Shown in pieces: positions 1 through 9,499 of a stretch of DNA of 64,000 nt; positions within the stretch are counted from its first letter, which is position 1, and each line of letters opens with the position of its first letter. The translations under genes were made by a program, and so were the position numbers. This stretch comes from Flaccisagitta enflata (Eukaryota > Chaetognatha > Sagittoidea > Aphragmophora). The notes under the pieces are model-generated. The model saw nothing but the letters and a program-made list of their open reading frames with translations. It was not told the DNA's origin and did no database searches. The stretch is from the NCBI GenBank assembly GCA_965153355.1, contig OZ231128.1, positions 4,960,001 through 5,024,000 on the forward strand, in the 5' to 3' direction.

Positions 1-712
1 CGTGTGTCCGTTACGCCTCTTCTTAAATCACATCTATCCATCTCAAATCACCCAACAACCACCCCTGACCATTTTTAGATGCGTCCTCGCATCTCTATAA
101 GAGGGTCTGTCCGTCCGTCCGTCGGTCCGTCCGTCCGTCCGTGTGTCCGTTACGCCTCTTCTTAAATCACATCTATCCATCTCAAATCACCCAACAACCA
201 CCCCTGACCATTTTTAGATGCGTCCTCGCATCTCTATAAGAGGGTCTGTCCGTCCGTCCGTCGGTCCGTCCGTCCGTCCGTGTGTCCGTTACGCCTCTTC
301 TTAAATCACATCTATCCATCTCAAATCACCCAACAACCACCCCTGACCATTTTTAGATGCGTCCTCGCATCTCTATAAGAGGGTCTGTCCGTCCGTCCGT
401 CGGTCCGTCCGTCCGTCCGTGTGTCCGTTACGCCTCTTCTTAAATCACATCTATCCATCTCAAATCACCCAACAACCACCCCTGACCATTTTTAGATGCG
501 TCCTCGCATCTCTATAAGAGGGTCTGTCCGTCCGTCCGTTGGTCCGTCCGTCCGTCCGTGTGTCCGTTACGCCTTTCTTAAATCACATCTATCCATCTCA
601 AATCACCCAACAACCACCCTGACCATTTTTTTTAGATGCGCCTCGCATCTCTATAAGAGGTCTGTCGTCCGTCCCGTCGGTCCGTCCGTCCGTCCGTGTG
701 TCCATTCCTCAA
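1..712. repeat. 139-bp tandem array of a HINE-like 3' end (about 5 copies)
   Basis: The word GATGCGTCC recurs at 78, 217, 356 and 495, exactly 139 bp apart; a fifth, slightly eroded copy is near 635. Each unit holds the hairpin AGATGCGTCCTCGCATCT, a GTCC microsatellite and about 70 bp of unique sequence. The hairpin and microsatellite match the terminus of the interspersed element at 49,961-50,247, so the array looks like tandem amplification of that element's end. Confidence 0.9.
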
Positions 713-1500
<788 letters not shown>

Positions 1501-1689
1501 AAAAACCGCGTTTCTCGGCTGTTTTTGGCCACGGTGAGATCCTACACTGAAACAAATGATCAACCAGCATGTTTTGAGAGCCTCCTCTATTACTCAATCA
1601 TTTCACCCGTCTGTTCGTCCATCTGTCTCTCCGTATATGTCACATGATCAATACACGCAGAGACACAGTCCGGACGCATCTTTGCCCGG

Positions 1690-2236
1690 TCGGGCTTGTT
1701 CATTTGTCTCTATCTTTATTTCATTTTTCATTTGTCTCTATCTTTATTTCATTTTACATTTGTCTCTATCTTTATTTCGTTTTTTATTGGTCTCTATCTT
1801 TATTTTGTTTTTCATTTGTCTCTTTCTTTATTTCGTTTTTCATTTGTCTCTATCTTTATTTCGTTTTTCATTTGTCTCTTTATTTCATTTTTCATTTGTC
1901 TCTATCTTTATTTCGTTTTTCATTTGTCTCAATTTTCATTTCGTTTTTCATTTGTCTCCACTTTTTAGAGACAGATAAAAAATGAAACAAAAGAAAGAGA
2001 CAGAAATAAAACGGAGCTAGAGTTAGTGACAAATAAAAAAGAGAGCTGGATGAAAAATGAAGTACATAGAGACAATTAAAAAATGAAATGGCAGTTGGAG
2101 ACGGAAAAAAGATTGAAAACATGATTTTTCCTTTTTTTTCAGCTAGATAGCTATCTTTATCTGTTTATGTATTTTGTTTCATTTTTCATTTGTCTCCATT
2201 TTTTGTTTCATTTTTTATTCCTCGCTGTCTTGATGT
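1690..2236. repeat. Foldback minisatellite (about 27-bp unit)
   Basis: About ten direct copies of a unit like CATTTGTCTCTATCTTTATT run from 1,695 to 1,965. Reverse-complement copies (AGAGACA...AAATGA) run to about 2,110, then a few forward copies. The array can fold into a large hairpin. The unit is related in sequence to the arrays at 8.8-14.0 kb. It lies just upstream of the recombinase exon, probably in its intron or promoter region. Confidence 0.8.
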
Positions 2237-2286
2237 CCTACATTTATTCTGTACTTTCTTTTCATGGATAATAAACTCTTTCATAG

Positions 2287-3537
2287 GTGACCGACCCCGA
2301 CGCGAAGAATCCCCCTGGTCGACGTCGTCCGGGGAAAATAGCACTGGCATGTTCGCCAGGTGGTAACCTACCATATCCGCCAAAAGCCTTCAAGACGTGG
2401 TTGATTACAGCGGGTTTTAGTGAGTCTGTAAAGCACACAATCAATTGGGCCATCCGAAGATTCCTCGGTTTTCTAAAAAATCAAGACCCAGATGCAATCC
2501 CCTCCTTATGGTCGGCGTGGAACACCGACACGTTCCAAGCATTCCTCGACAAGATTAAGGGGGTCGCTGACCCAACATCCCTGACCATATTTCACACGGC
2601 TCTCAAGCACGCCAGGCGTTACATGCGCCATAAAGGGTTCAAACCTGCCCAGTGGGAGGATGTGGACGACAAGTTTCGGATGCTCACTTCCGCCGCCAAC
2701 AAAGAGAAAAACATGACAATCAAGAATCGATTGTTTACAAGAAAAGAAGAAGGTGTCCTCAGCCGACTCTACTTGGACGTTTACCACTGCAACAAGAATT
2801 GGACACGGTGGGAAAACATCATTTCAAGGCTCCGTTCTCCAAAAGATGGCGTGGTTGTTCCTTTGACAGCGGAAGAGATGGTCTTTATGACCGGTTTGAT
2901 GATCGTCTGTCTAATCATTCCAAATTTCCCGCGCGCTGGTAATTTCGGCCTTGTCGAGGCAAAGGCGTTGTATGATGCCGTGTTTGAAGCCTTCAACGAT
3001 TTTAAGTTCCGTTTCCCAAATGAGAAGGTTGGCCATGCCGAACGCCGGCTTAACCGACAAAAATGCATTCCGGCTGTTTGCGATATTCCCGTTTCATCCA
3101 AGACTGGTCGCAAGCTTAGCCTAGTGATACTTCGCCCACGCGATCAAAGGGCGTTGATGCACTATTATGAGCATGTCAGGGAAAACGGGCCGGTGAAGCC
3201 ACGTTCAACGAAGTTCTTCATCAACTCCAAGGGCAAAGAGTTGGGGAAAGATGTCTGGTATTTCACAAGGGCAATAACCGAGAGAGCCGGAATTCAAGGA
3301 GTGACCCACAACTTGCTTCGATCAGCGCTAGAAAGTCAAAACGGATTGGAGTCTGAGGAAATGTTGATTATCAACGAGAAATTGGATCATAGCAGCGCAA
3401 CCGTGAAGAGGTTCTATCAAATGCAAGATTCGCGTCGAGACGTTCAGGGAGCTCACTTATGTATGCTTAAAGTGGAAGAAATTGGGGAAGCAAAAAAGCG
3501 GAAGGTCATATCAACCGTCAAAAACTTGGCAGACGCG
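2287..3537 (+). CDS. Tyrosine recombinase (Crypton-like) exon
   Basis: Encodes 417 residues with the signature of a tyrosine recombinase, an enzyme that cuts and rejoins DNA through a tyrosine-phosphate intermediate. Seen, counting from the exon start: an N-terminal helical part (about 30-135) that fits a core-binding domain; box I Arg216 in FPRAGNFG; the hairpin lysine in SSKTGRK (272); His341 and Arg345 in THNLLRS; His368 in LDHSS; and the nucleophile candidate Tyr377 in KRFYQM. Families normally show HxxR; here the spacing is HxxxR. The exon is entered by a splice acceptor at 2,285-2,286 (TTTCATAG), because an in-frame TAG lies directly upstream and there is no early ATG. Unspliced, the frame would stop at 3,567. 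A consensus GTATGT donor at 3,538 instead leaves in phase 0, matching the next exon. It may be a mobile Crypton or a domesticated copy; the sequence does not decide this. Confidence 0.8.
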
Positions 3538-3678
3538 GTATGTCATGCCATCGCTAATGTATGCTAATATATGAAAATTGAATTTTCTTTATGTCTCACT
3601 TTCCCTCATCTATCATCTATCATCTCCTCTATCTCAATTTAAGGCGATGATATCATCATCCATTTATCACTCTTTAAG

Positions 3679-3807
3679 GAGTTCTCAGATGCCGAGGACG
3701 GAGATGGGACCGGTGAGCGTGGTGATCAATCGCACGATGTCGTTGATGAAGACGAAGATAGCAGTGAACATGATGGCGTTGGAAAAACTCAAGCAAAAAA
3801 TCTAAAG
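3679..3807 (+). CDS. Acidic cassette exon 1 of the recombinase gene
   Basis: A 129-nt phase-0 exon (43 codons) between CTCTTTAAG and a GTAAGA donor. It starts EFSDAEDGDGTGERGDQ and is rich in Asp, Glu, Ser and Gly. It shares its opening EF/ES residues and a DGxGxGERxDQ core with the exons at 3,961 and 4,616, so the three are probably tandem exon duplicates. A (GA)n tract begins a few bases inside the following intron. Its role is unknown; a flexible acidic tail or interaction region is the likeliest reading. Confidence 0.65.
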
Positions 3808-3810
3808 GTA

Positions 3811-3899
<89 letters not shown>

Positions 3900-3960
3900 C
3901 CACCGCTAACATCGAAAGAGACCATCATCCTTATATTTTTCTTATGTCTCTATTTTCTAG

Positions 3961-4068
3961 GAATTCTCGGCTAACAAGGATGATGACGAAACAGATGGGA
4001 ACAGTGAGCGACGTGATCAAGCCGACGAAAGCATCGAAGGAAATGACAGCAGCAGCGAAGCTCTCAAG
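3961..4068 (+). CDS. Acidic cassette exon 2 of the recombinase gene
   Basis: A 108-nt phase-0 exon (36 codons) between TCTATTTTCTAG and a GTAAAC donor. The peptide begins EFSANKDDDETDGNSERRDQ and continues with Ser/Glu-rich sequence ending EALK. It is paralogous to the flanking cassette exons. Length is a multiple of three, so skipping or duplicating it would keep the reading frame. No known domain is recognised. Confidence 0.65.
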
Positions 4069-4069
4069 G

Positions 4070-4129
<60 letters not shown>

Positions 4130-4320
4130 CTATCGTTTATTTCTATCTTTATCATCATTTTCTTCTTGTCTACTTCTCTATTCTCATTTTCTGTTTGTCT
4201 CCACACTCATTTTCTGTCCGCCTCCATGGTTATCCTCATTTTCTGTCTGTTTCCATCTTTATCTTCATTTGAAGACAGCCAAAAAATGAAAAAAAAGATG
4301 GAGACAGACGGAAAACGAGG

Positions 4321-4431
<111 letters not shown>

Positions 4432-4615
4432 GAGACAGAGAGACAGAGAGACAGAGAGACAGCCAGACAGACAGGATGACAGGGACACACGCATACACAC
4501 ACACACGCACATGCACATGCGGAAACGAACTGACGGACAGGTAGATTCTGAGATCGTCGTATCTTTTATTTTTATCCAATATTTATTTCATTTTTCCAAT
4601 GTCTCCATCTCATAG

Positions 4616-4717
4616 GAATCCATCGGCGTAGACGGGGATGGGAACGGTGAGCGTGGTGATCAAGCCGAAAGAGGCGTAGAGGATGACGAAGAAAAAACTC
4701 CGTCAAAAGTCCCAAAG
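4616..4717 (+). CDS. Acidic cassette exon 3 of the recombinase gene
   Basis: A 102-nt phase-0 exon (34 codons) between TCTCATAG and AAAG|GCAAGC. The peptide starts ESIGVDGDGNGERGDQAE and ends KTPSKVPK. The donor appears to be the rare GC type, with otherwise strong consensus (AAG|GCAAGC), followed at once by (GA)n. It is related to exons 3,679 and 3,961. If the GC donor is not used, translation would read on into the GA repeat. Confidence 0.6.
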
Positions 4718-4721
4718 GCAA

Positions 4722-4780
<59 letters not shown>

Positions 4781-4875
4781 AATAGACTGAGACAGACAGA
4801 AAACTTACCAAAGACATGAAAAGTAAGAAACAGATTGACAGAAAATTTGTTCCTACATCCGTTAGATAACGCACA

Positions 4876-4947
4876 TTGAGTGAAATTGATGGCGCATCAG
4901 ACATCATAATCCAAACGTTGGCAATCAAAGGAATGGCTCCAAATGAG
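4876..4947 (+). pseudogene. Truncated duplicate of the exon ending at 6,710
   Basis: From CATTGAGTG at about 4,874 to about 5,037 the sequence is essentially identical to about 6,634-6,797, covering 24 codons (LSEIDGASDIII...MAPNE), the GTGAAT donor and about 90 nt of intron. This copy has an in-frame TAA at 4,867 and no clear acceptor, so it looks like a 5'-truncated duplicate. Confidence 0.7.
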
Positions 4948-5040
4948 GTGAATAACTCTCACTGGCATGTGCCGCTTGCTTTATTCCAATTATGCACATG
5001 TAACTTGGGATACTGTGTCATAGCATTATCAGTCTAATTA

Positions 5041-5382
5041 AAGATTAAATCAGAAAATTCTTTACTTAATTTTTCTGTCTATGATAAGCATGATGACTTT
5101 TCATTTGATATAGTTAATTTCCCATTCATAGACAGTTGTATACCCAAAAAGTCGGCATTGGGAGTTTTCTATAGTCAATTGATAAGGTATGCACGACTTT
5201 CATCAAAATATGCAGATTTTTTGATTAGAAGCAATTTATTAGTTATTAAACTAATGACCCAAGGCTATAGAAAAAATGAATTAAAAAGATTAACATCAAG
5301 ATTTTTTAGAAACAAACAGGATATTTTGACAAAATATAATATTCCTAATTTGGAAGATTTTTTAAAAAGTGTATTTCACTAA
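5041..5382 (+). pseudogene. 3' end of a retroelement reverse transcriptase ORF
   Basis: An open frame ending in TAA encodes about 113 residues including DDFSFDIVNFPFIDS, GVFYSQLIRYARLS and YADFLIRSN. These resemble the conserved C-terminal tail of a reverse transcriptase family common in animal retroelements, from memory of the motif and not from a search. The catalytic RT domain is absent, so this is a 5'-truncated fragment. It begins exactly where the duplicated exon and intron block ends (about 5,037), so insertion and duplication may be linked. Confidence 0.65.
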
Positions 5383-5460
5383 TTTTTTTGGTGGGAGGCT
5401 ATGAGCATCTTTTGACCTACTTGTCGCAGACCATAGTCAAACACCGCTAATTTAAAAAAG

Positions 5461-5595
5461 GAGGAAGGAGTTTACAATAACGCCCCTCAATTTTTCAATT
5501 TTTTGCCTGATAGTTTGTCAGGTGATCTTATTAAAATACAAGTAAAAATAATTAATGAGGAAGGAGTTTACAATAACGCCCCTCAATTTTTTATG
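5461..5595. repeat. Two direct copies of a 35-bp motif after the RT fragment
   Basis: GAGGAAGGAGTTTACAATAA with CGCCCCTCAATTTTT occurs near 5,461 and again near 5,556. It may belong to the retroelement 3' UTR. Confidence 0.7.
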
Positions 5596-5639
5596 TACTT
5601 TTTACATAATATTGATAAAATAGTATTTTTTAAAAAAAT

Positions 5640-6460
5640 AAAAAGAAATTTTTCCTATAATAAAAGGTTTTGAAAATGATTGGGAAAAACATGATTTCTT
5701 AATGATATCATAGTGCTTTCCTGGTGATTTTCAAAATCTCTTCAAACCATGCAGTGAAGGACACTTTTGAAGTAAGTGTGCCCCACCTGTACTTGGGTCT
5801 TGGAGATTATATTCATATATATAAATTTATTTATATATATGTATATATGGGGCGAAACCCTTTTTTTGGGTACAGGACTCCAACTGATGACCAGAAGCTG
5901 GGTGGTTTGTTGTATTATTAATTATATTTTCAAAAATTTTTTTTCTTTTTTTGGACATGTACAAAAACTTTTTACCCCTCATGGAGACCTATCATCCCAT
6001 GATATATCTTCTCTGAAGATGAAGGCTTTTTCCCTTTAATCACTAAGAAATGAAAATAACCTTAACCAAATATAGTAGAAATTCACCTATATCCCACCCC
6101 CCTAATAGATTTAAGGGACTCGGCTGGGGGAATGCGGACACCTGGCCCCCCCTTTTTTCTATTAGGTAAAATTTTAACCAAATTTGGGCTGAGTTGGTGG
6201 TCCCGATCAATGCCAGAAGACAGCTCTAACAATACCCTTACCCTAAAATAAATTGTATCTCATAAAATACACTAAAAAAGTTTTTAAGATAGAAAAAATA
6301 TGATACATTTAGTAAAAAGTATATACCTAAGGAATTTTGATAGTGTTTCAAAAAACCATATTTTAGGTATGTATGTGTATGTAATGGAAGCTTACACTAT
6401 ATAAATGTCCATATTCTTTTCAATTTTTCTTTAAATTTTTCTTTTATTTTGATTTTGGTA
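5640..6460. other. AT-rich intronic sequence without recognised features
   Basis: No exon or repeat with clear boundaries was found. Short frames over 5,724-6,039 are low-quality and interrupted. Confidence 0.5.
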
Positions 6461-6478
6461 ATTGTATGAGTTTTCTAG

Positions 6479-6710
6479 TATGAATTGTTGCACATGTCAC
6501 ATATCTCAAATCGCCCCATCGCTACTGGTGGTTCCCCGCCCATCTGCCAATGACGGAATGATCGACTGCGAGACTAAAACTTCCAAAGTCGATGAAAGTG
6601 ACGACGGAATGAGCAACAGCGAGACTAAAACTTCTGCATTGAGTGAAATTGATGGCGCATCAGACATCATAATCCAAACGTTGGCAATCAAAGGAATGGC
6701 TCCAAATGAG
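6479..6710 (+). CDS. Candidate internal exon of the recombinase gene
   Basis: A strong pyrimidine tract and TTTTCTAG end at 6,478, and a GTGAAT donor follows 6,710 in phase 0, compatible with the exon at 7,577. The frame contains two copies of a DDGMSNSETKTS-like motif, then ALSEIDGASDIII and MAPNE. Using the 6,478 acceptor gives an entry phase that does not match the phase-0 exon at 4,616. A weaker acceptor at 6,571-6,572 (CTGCGAG) would restore phase 0, starting TKTSKVDES. The 3' boundary is better supported than the 5' one. Confidence 0.5.
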
Positions 6711-6799
6711 GTGAATAACTCTCACTGGCATGTGCCGCTTGCTTTATTCCAATTATGCACATGTAACTTGGGATACTGTGTCATAGCATTATCAGTCTG

Positions 6800-7370
6800 T
6801 CCTACCGCCGCACTTTGTTTTGAGAGCGACTCAAAATTGGACAAAAATCATCTGATGGATTTAATATGTTTTAATATTGTTAAATTACATATTATATATG
6901 AAAAATAATATTTTCTTTCATTTTGTGTCTTTTTTAAATTTTTGTTAATAAAAAATCACAAAAATGACTAAAATATATTAAAATGACTAAAAAGGCTAAA
7001 ATGATTAAAATGACTAAAATGACCAAAATAACCAAAATGGCCAACATCACAAAAATGGAAAAAATGACAAAAATGAAAAAAATAAAAAAAATGACAAAAA
7101 TGACAAAAATGACAAAAATAACACAAATATCAATAATGATAATATTGTTAATATTGACAAAAAATGGCAAAAATGACAAAAATGACAAAAATGACAAAAA
7201 TGACCAAAATGACAAAAATGACAAAAATGACAAAAATGACAAAGAAGTGACAAAAAAATGAAATAAATAATATTTTTCATATAAAATATAAGTTTACAGT
7301 ATTAAAATATAATAAATCCATCTGATGATTTTTGTCCAATTTTGAGTCGCTCTCAGAACCAAGTGCGCCG
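6800..7370. mobile_element. Foldback MITE enclosing an AAAATGAC minisatellite
   Basis: GAGCGACTCAAAATTGGACA at 6,824 is mirrored by its reverse complement ending at 7,354. The match continues outward (CGCACTT and AAGTGCG) and inward to about 6,915 and 7,258. The loop is an irregular (AAAATGAC)n array. Its left end coincides with the border of the duplicated exon block. Confidence 0.75.
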
Positions 7371-7535
7371 GTCCGTCATAGGTCCCTCCATCCGTAAGCA
7401 TCGGTCAAAAAGTGGTAAAACGAGTGTTGTAGATGCTTGTTTGGTTGGGGGTGGAAGGGGGGATGGGATGTGGATGGAGGTTTGATGCCCCTGCCCACCC
7501 GTCTGCAATGATATTGTAGCCCGTTACTTGTTGTA
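7365..7535 (-). mobile_element. HINE-like fragment
   Basis: GGTCCGTC repeats, CGAGTGTT, GGGGTGGA and TGCCCCTGCCCACCCGT appear in the same order as in the copies at 49,035 and 60,512. Ends are degraded. Confidence 0.6.
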
Positions 7536-7576
7536 TCCATTTCTCAATTTTGCGGTCACCTTTTTCCCATTTACAG

Positions 7577-7672
7577 GCAACTGATGAAGAGACGGAAGAT
7601 ATTCTGAAAGACGCCGTTGACAAATTAGACGGTATCGCATCGGAAAGCGAGGTTTCAGAAATAAATCCTCCG
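7577..7672 (+). CDS. Short acidic exon of the recombinase gene
   Basis: A 96-nt phase-0 exon (32 codons) between CCCATTTACAG and a GTAAGA donor. The peptide ATDEETEDILKDAVDKLDG continues IASESEVSEINPP and is acidic with a short helical-looking stretch. Phase-0 boundaries fit both the preceding GTGAAT donor (6,711) and the last exon. No known domain is recognised. Confidence 0.65.
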
Positions 7673-7859
7673 GTAAGAATACTGCGCATTCTTTGTTTTC
7701 CTTCATTTTTCAACGGTTAATCCATCACACTTTATTTCAGTCAGCCACTGTGTTCATTCATTTTCAATCCGTCTCCATCGCATCAACTTTCATACCGCTA
7801 CTTTTTTCTATGTCTATTTTTCCCCATTTCTTCATCGTCTCCATCTTTCAGATGCCGTA

Positions 7860-7901
7860 TGTGTGTGTGTGTGTGTGTGTGTTTATTTGTTTGTTTGTTT
7901 A

Positions 7902-7974
<73 letters not shown>

Positions 7975-8035
7975 GTGTGTGTATGTGTGTGTGTGTGTGT
8001 GTAATTGTGTGTAAGTGTGTGTGTGTGTGCGTGCA
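7860..8035. repeat. (GT)n microsatellite
   Basis: A nearly pure GT run with TTTG and TAAG interruptions, in the intron before the last exon. Confidence 0.95.
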
Positions 8036-8196
8036 TGGAGAGATGGAGATCATATTGATCTATGTACATTTTTTGTTTTCGATTTGTCTCCTCTTTGTTC
8101 ATTTGAATCTCAATGTCTATTTTTTCATTCTTCTAAGTATATTTTTCAAAACATCCAAGCAGATCTTTGTTAAACTTTGAGAATTGAATTTTACAG

Positions 8197-8559
8197 GCCT
8201 CTGTCGCCTCTACAGAAGAGAGTCTTTCGCCACCTGAGTACGAAAAGCCAGCATCTAAATCTTCACAAGCAAAGATCGCTAAATCGACGGCTGGAGCAAA
8301 GAAAAGACGACGATCAAAGATCCCAATTCCCGTGCCCAAATCAACAAAATCCTCCTTTGCGTTGCGATCATCGCCATCTGCGCCGGTGGCATCAACCTCG
8401 GCACCATCTTCAATGACTTTAGGCCAAGTTTATCGTCTTGCAGCTGCCTCTGGCGAATCTGTTGTGAAAATAATTGCAGACTCAAATCCCTCTGGTGGCC
8501 GATCCTTGAGGCCGCGACCGGTGAAAAGTGTTAATCACCCTTTGGGTCTGCGAAAATGA
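8197..8559 (+). CDS. Terminal basic, Ser/Pro-rich exon of the recombinase gene
   Basis: A 363-nt exon after AATTTTACAG, phase 0, ending in TGA. It encodes 120 residues: an acidic-to-neutral start (ASVASTEESLSPPEYEK), a basic run AKKRRRSK that looks like a monopartite nuclear-localisation signal, a Ser/Ala/Pro-rich linker, the segment MTLGQVYRLAAASGES and a basic end (SLRPRPVK...GLRK). An upstream acidic region followed by a basic nuclear-type tail fits a DNA-acting protein. No canonical AATAAA is obvious close downstream; GAATAATG at about 8,586 is the nearest. Confidence 0.65.
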   Translation, partial: ASVASTEESLSPPEYEKPASKSSQAKIAKSTAGAKKRRRSKIPIPVPKSTKSSFALRSSPSAPVASTSAPSSMTLGQVYRLAAASGESVVKIIADSNPSGGRSLRPRPVKSVNHPLGLRK

Positions 8560-8779
8560 TGTACATCTGTTTTTCTGTTTTCATTTGAATAATGCTGCTT
8601 TTTGGGTTCGTTATTTGTTGGACCAACGGAAATATTTTTTGGTTACTCCTGTGAATGCATTTCTCGTGAAGCATACTTATTTGGTCTAAGAAAAAAAATT
8701 TGTTAGTCATGGGGACAAATACAAACTAAAGCCAGGCATTTTTGTGGTGTATTTCTACATTTTGCAGCCGGAAATATTT

Positions 8780-9490
8780 TTGTACTTGTCTGTCTCCATC
8801 TTAAATCCATTGTTTGTCTATCTCCCCCTTTTTTCCTCACGCCCTCTTTTTTGGTTTGTCTCTATCTCTATCCTCATTTTCTGTCTGTCTCCATCTCTAC
8901 CCTCATTTCCTGTCTGTCTCCATTTCTATCCTCATTTTCTGTCTGTCTCCATCTCTATCCTCATTTTTTGTCTGTCTCCATCTTTACCCTCATTTTCTGT
9001 CTGTCTCCATCTCTATCCTCATTTTCTGTCTGTCCCCATTTTTATTCTAATTTTCTGTCTGTCTCCATCTCTATCTTTAATTTCTCTCTGTCTCCATCTT
9101 AATCCTCATTTTTTTTCTGTCTCCTTATAGAGATAGAGACAGACAGAAAATGAAGATAGAGATGGAGACAGACAGAAAAAAAAGATAGAGATGGAGACAG
9201 ACAGAAAATTAGAAAAAAAATGGAGACAGACAGAAAATGAGGATAGAGATGGAGACAGACAGAAAATGAGGATAGAGATGGAGACAGACAAAAAATGAGG
9301 ATAGAGATGGAGACGGACAGAAAATGAGGATAGAGATGGAGACAGACAGGAAATGAGGATAGAGATGGAGACAGACAGGAAATGAGGATAGAGATAGAGA
9401 CAGACAGAAAATGAGGATAGAGAAAGAAACAAACAAAAAATAAGGAAAAAGTGGGAGACATACAGAAAATAAGAAAAAGATGAAAACAGA
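8780..9490. repeat. Foldback array of a CTGTCTCCATCTCTATCC unit
   Basis: Direct copies of an approximately 29-bp unit (CTGTCTCCATCTCTATCCTC + ATTTTCTGT) fill 8,860-9,120. Their reverse complements fill 9,125-9,480, forming arms of about 300 bp around a centre near 9,124. Shorter versions recur in each macrosatellite unit downstream. Confidence 0.9.
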
Positions 9491-9499
9491 CCAATAACA

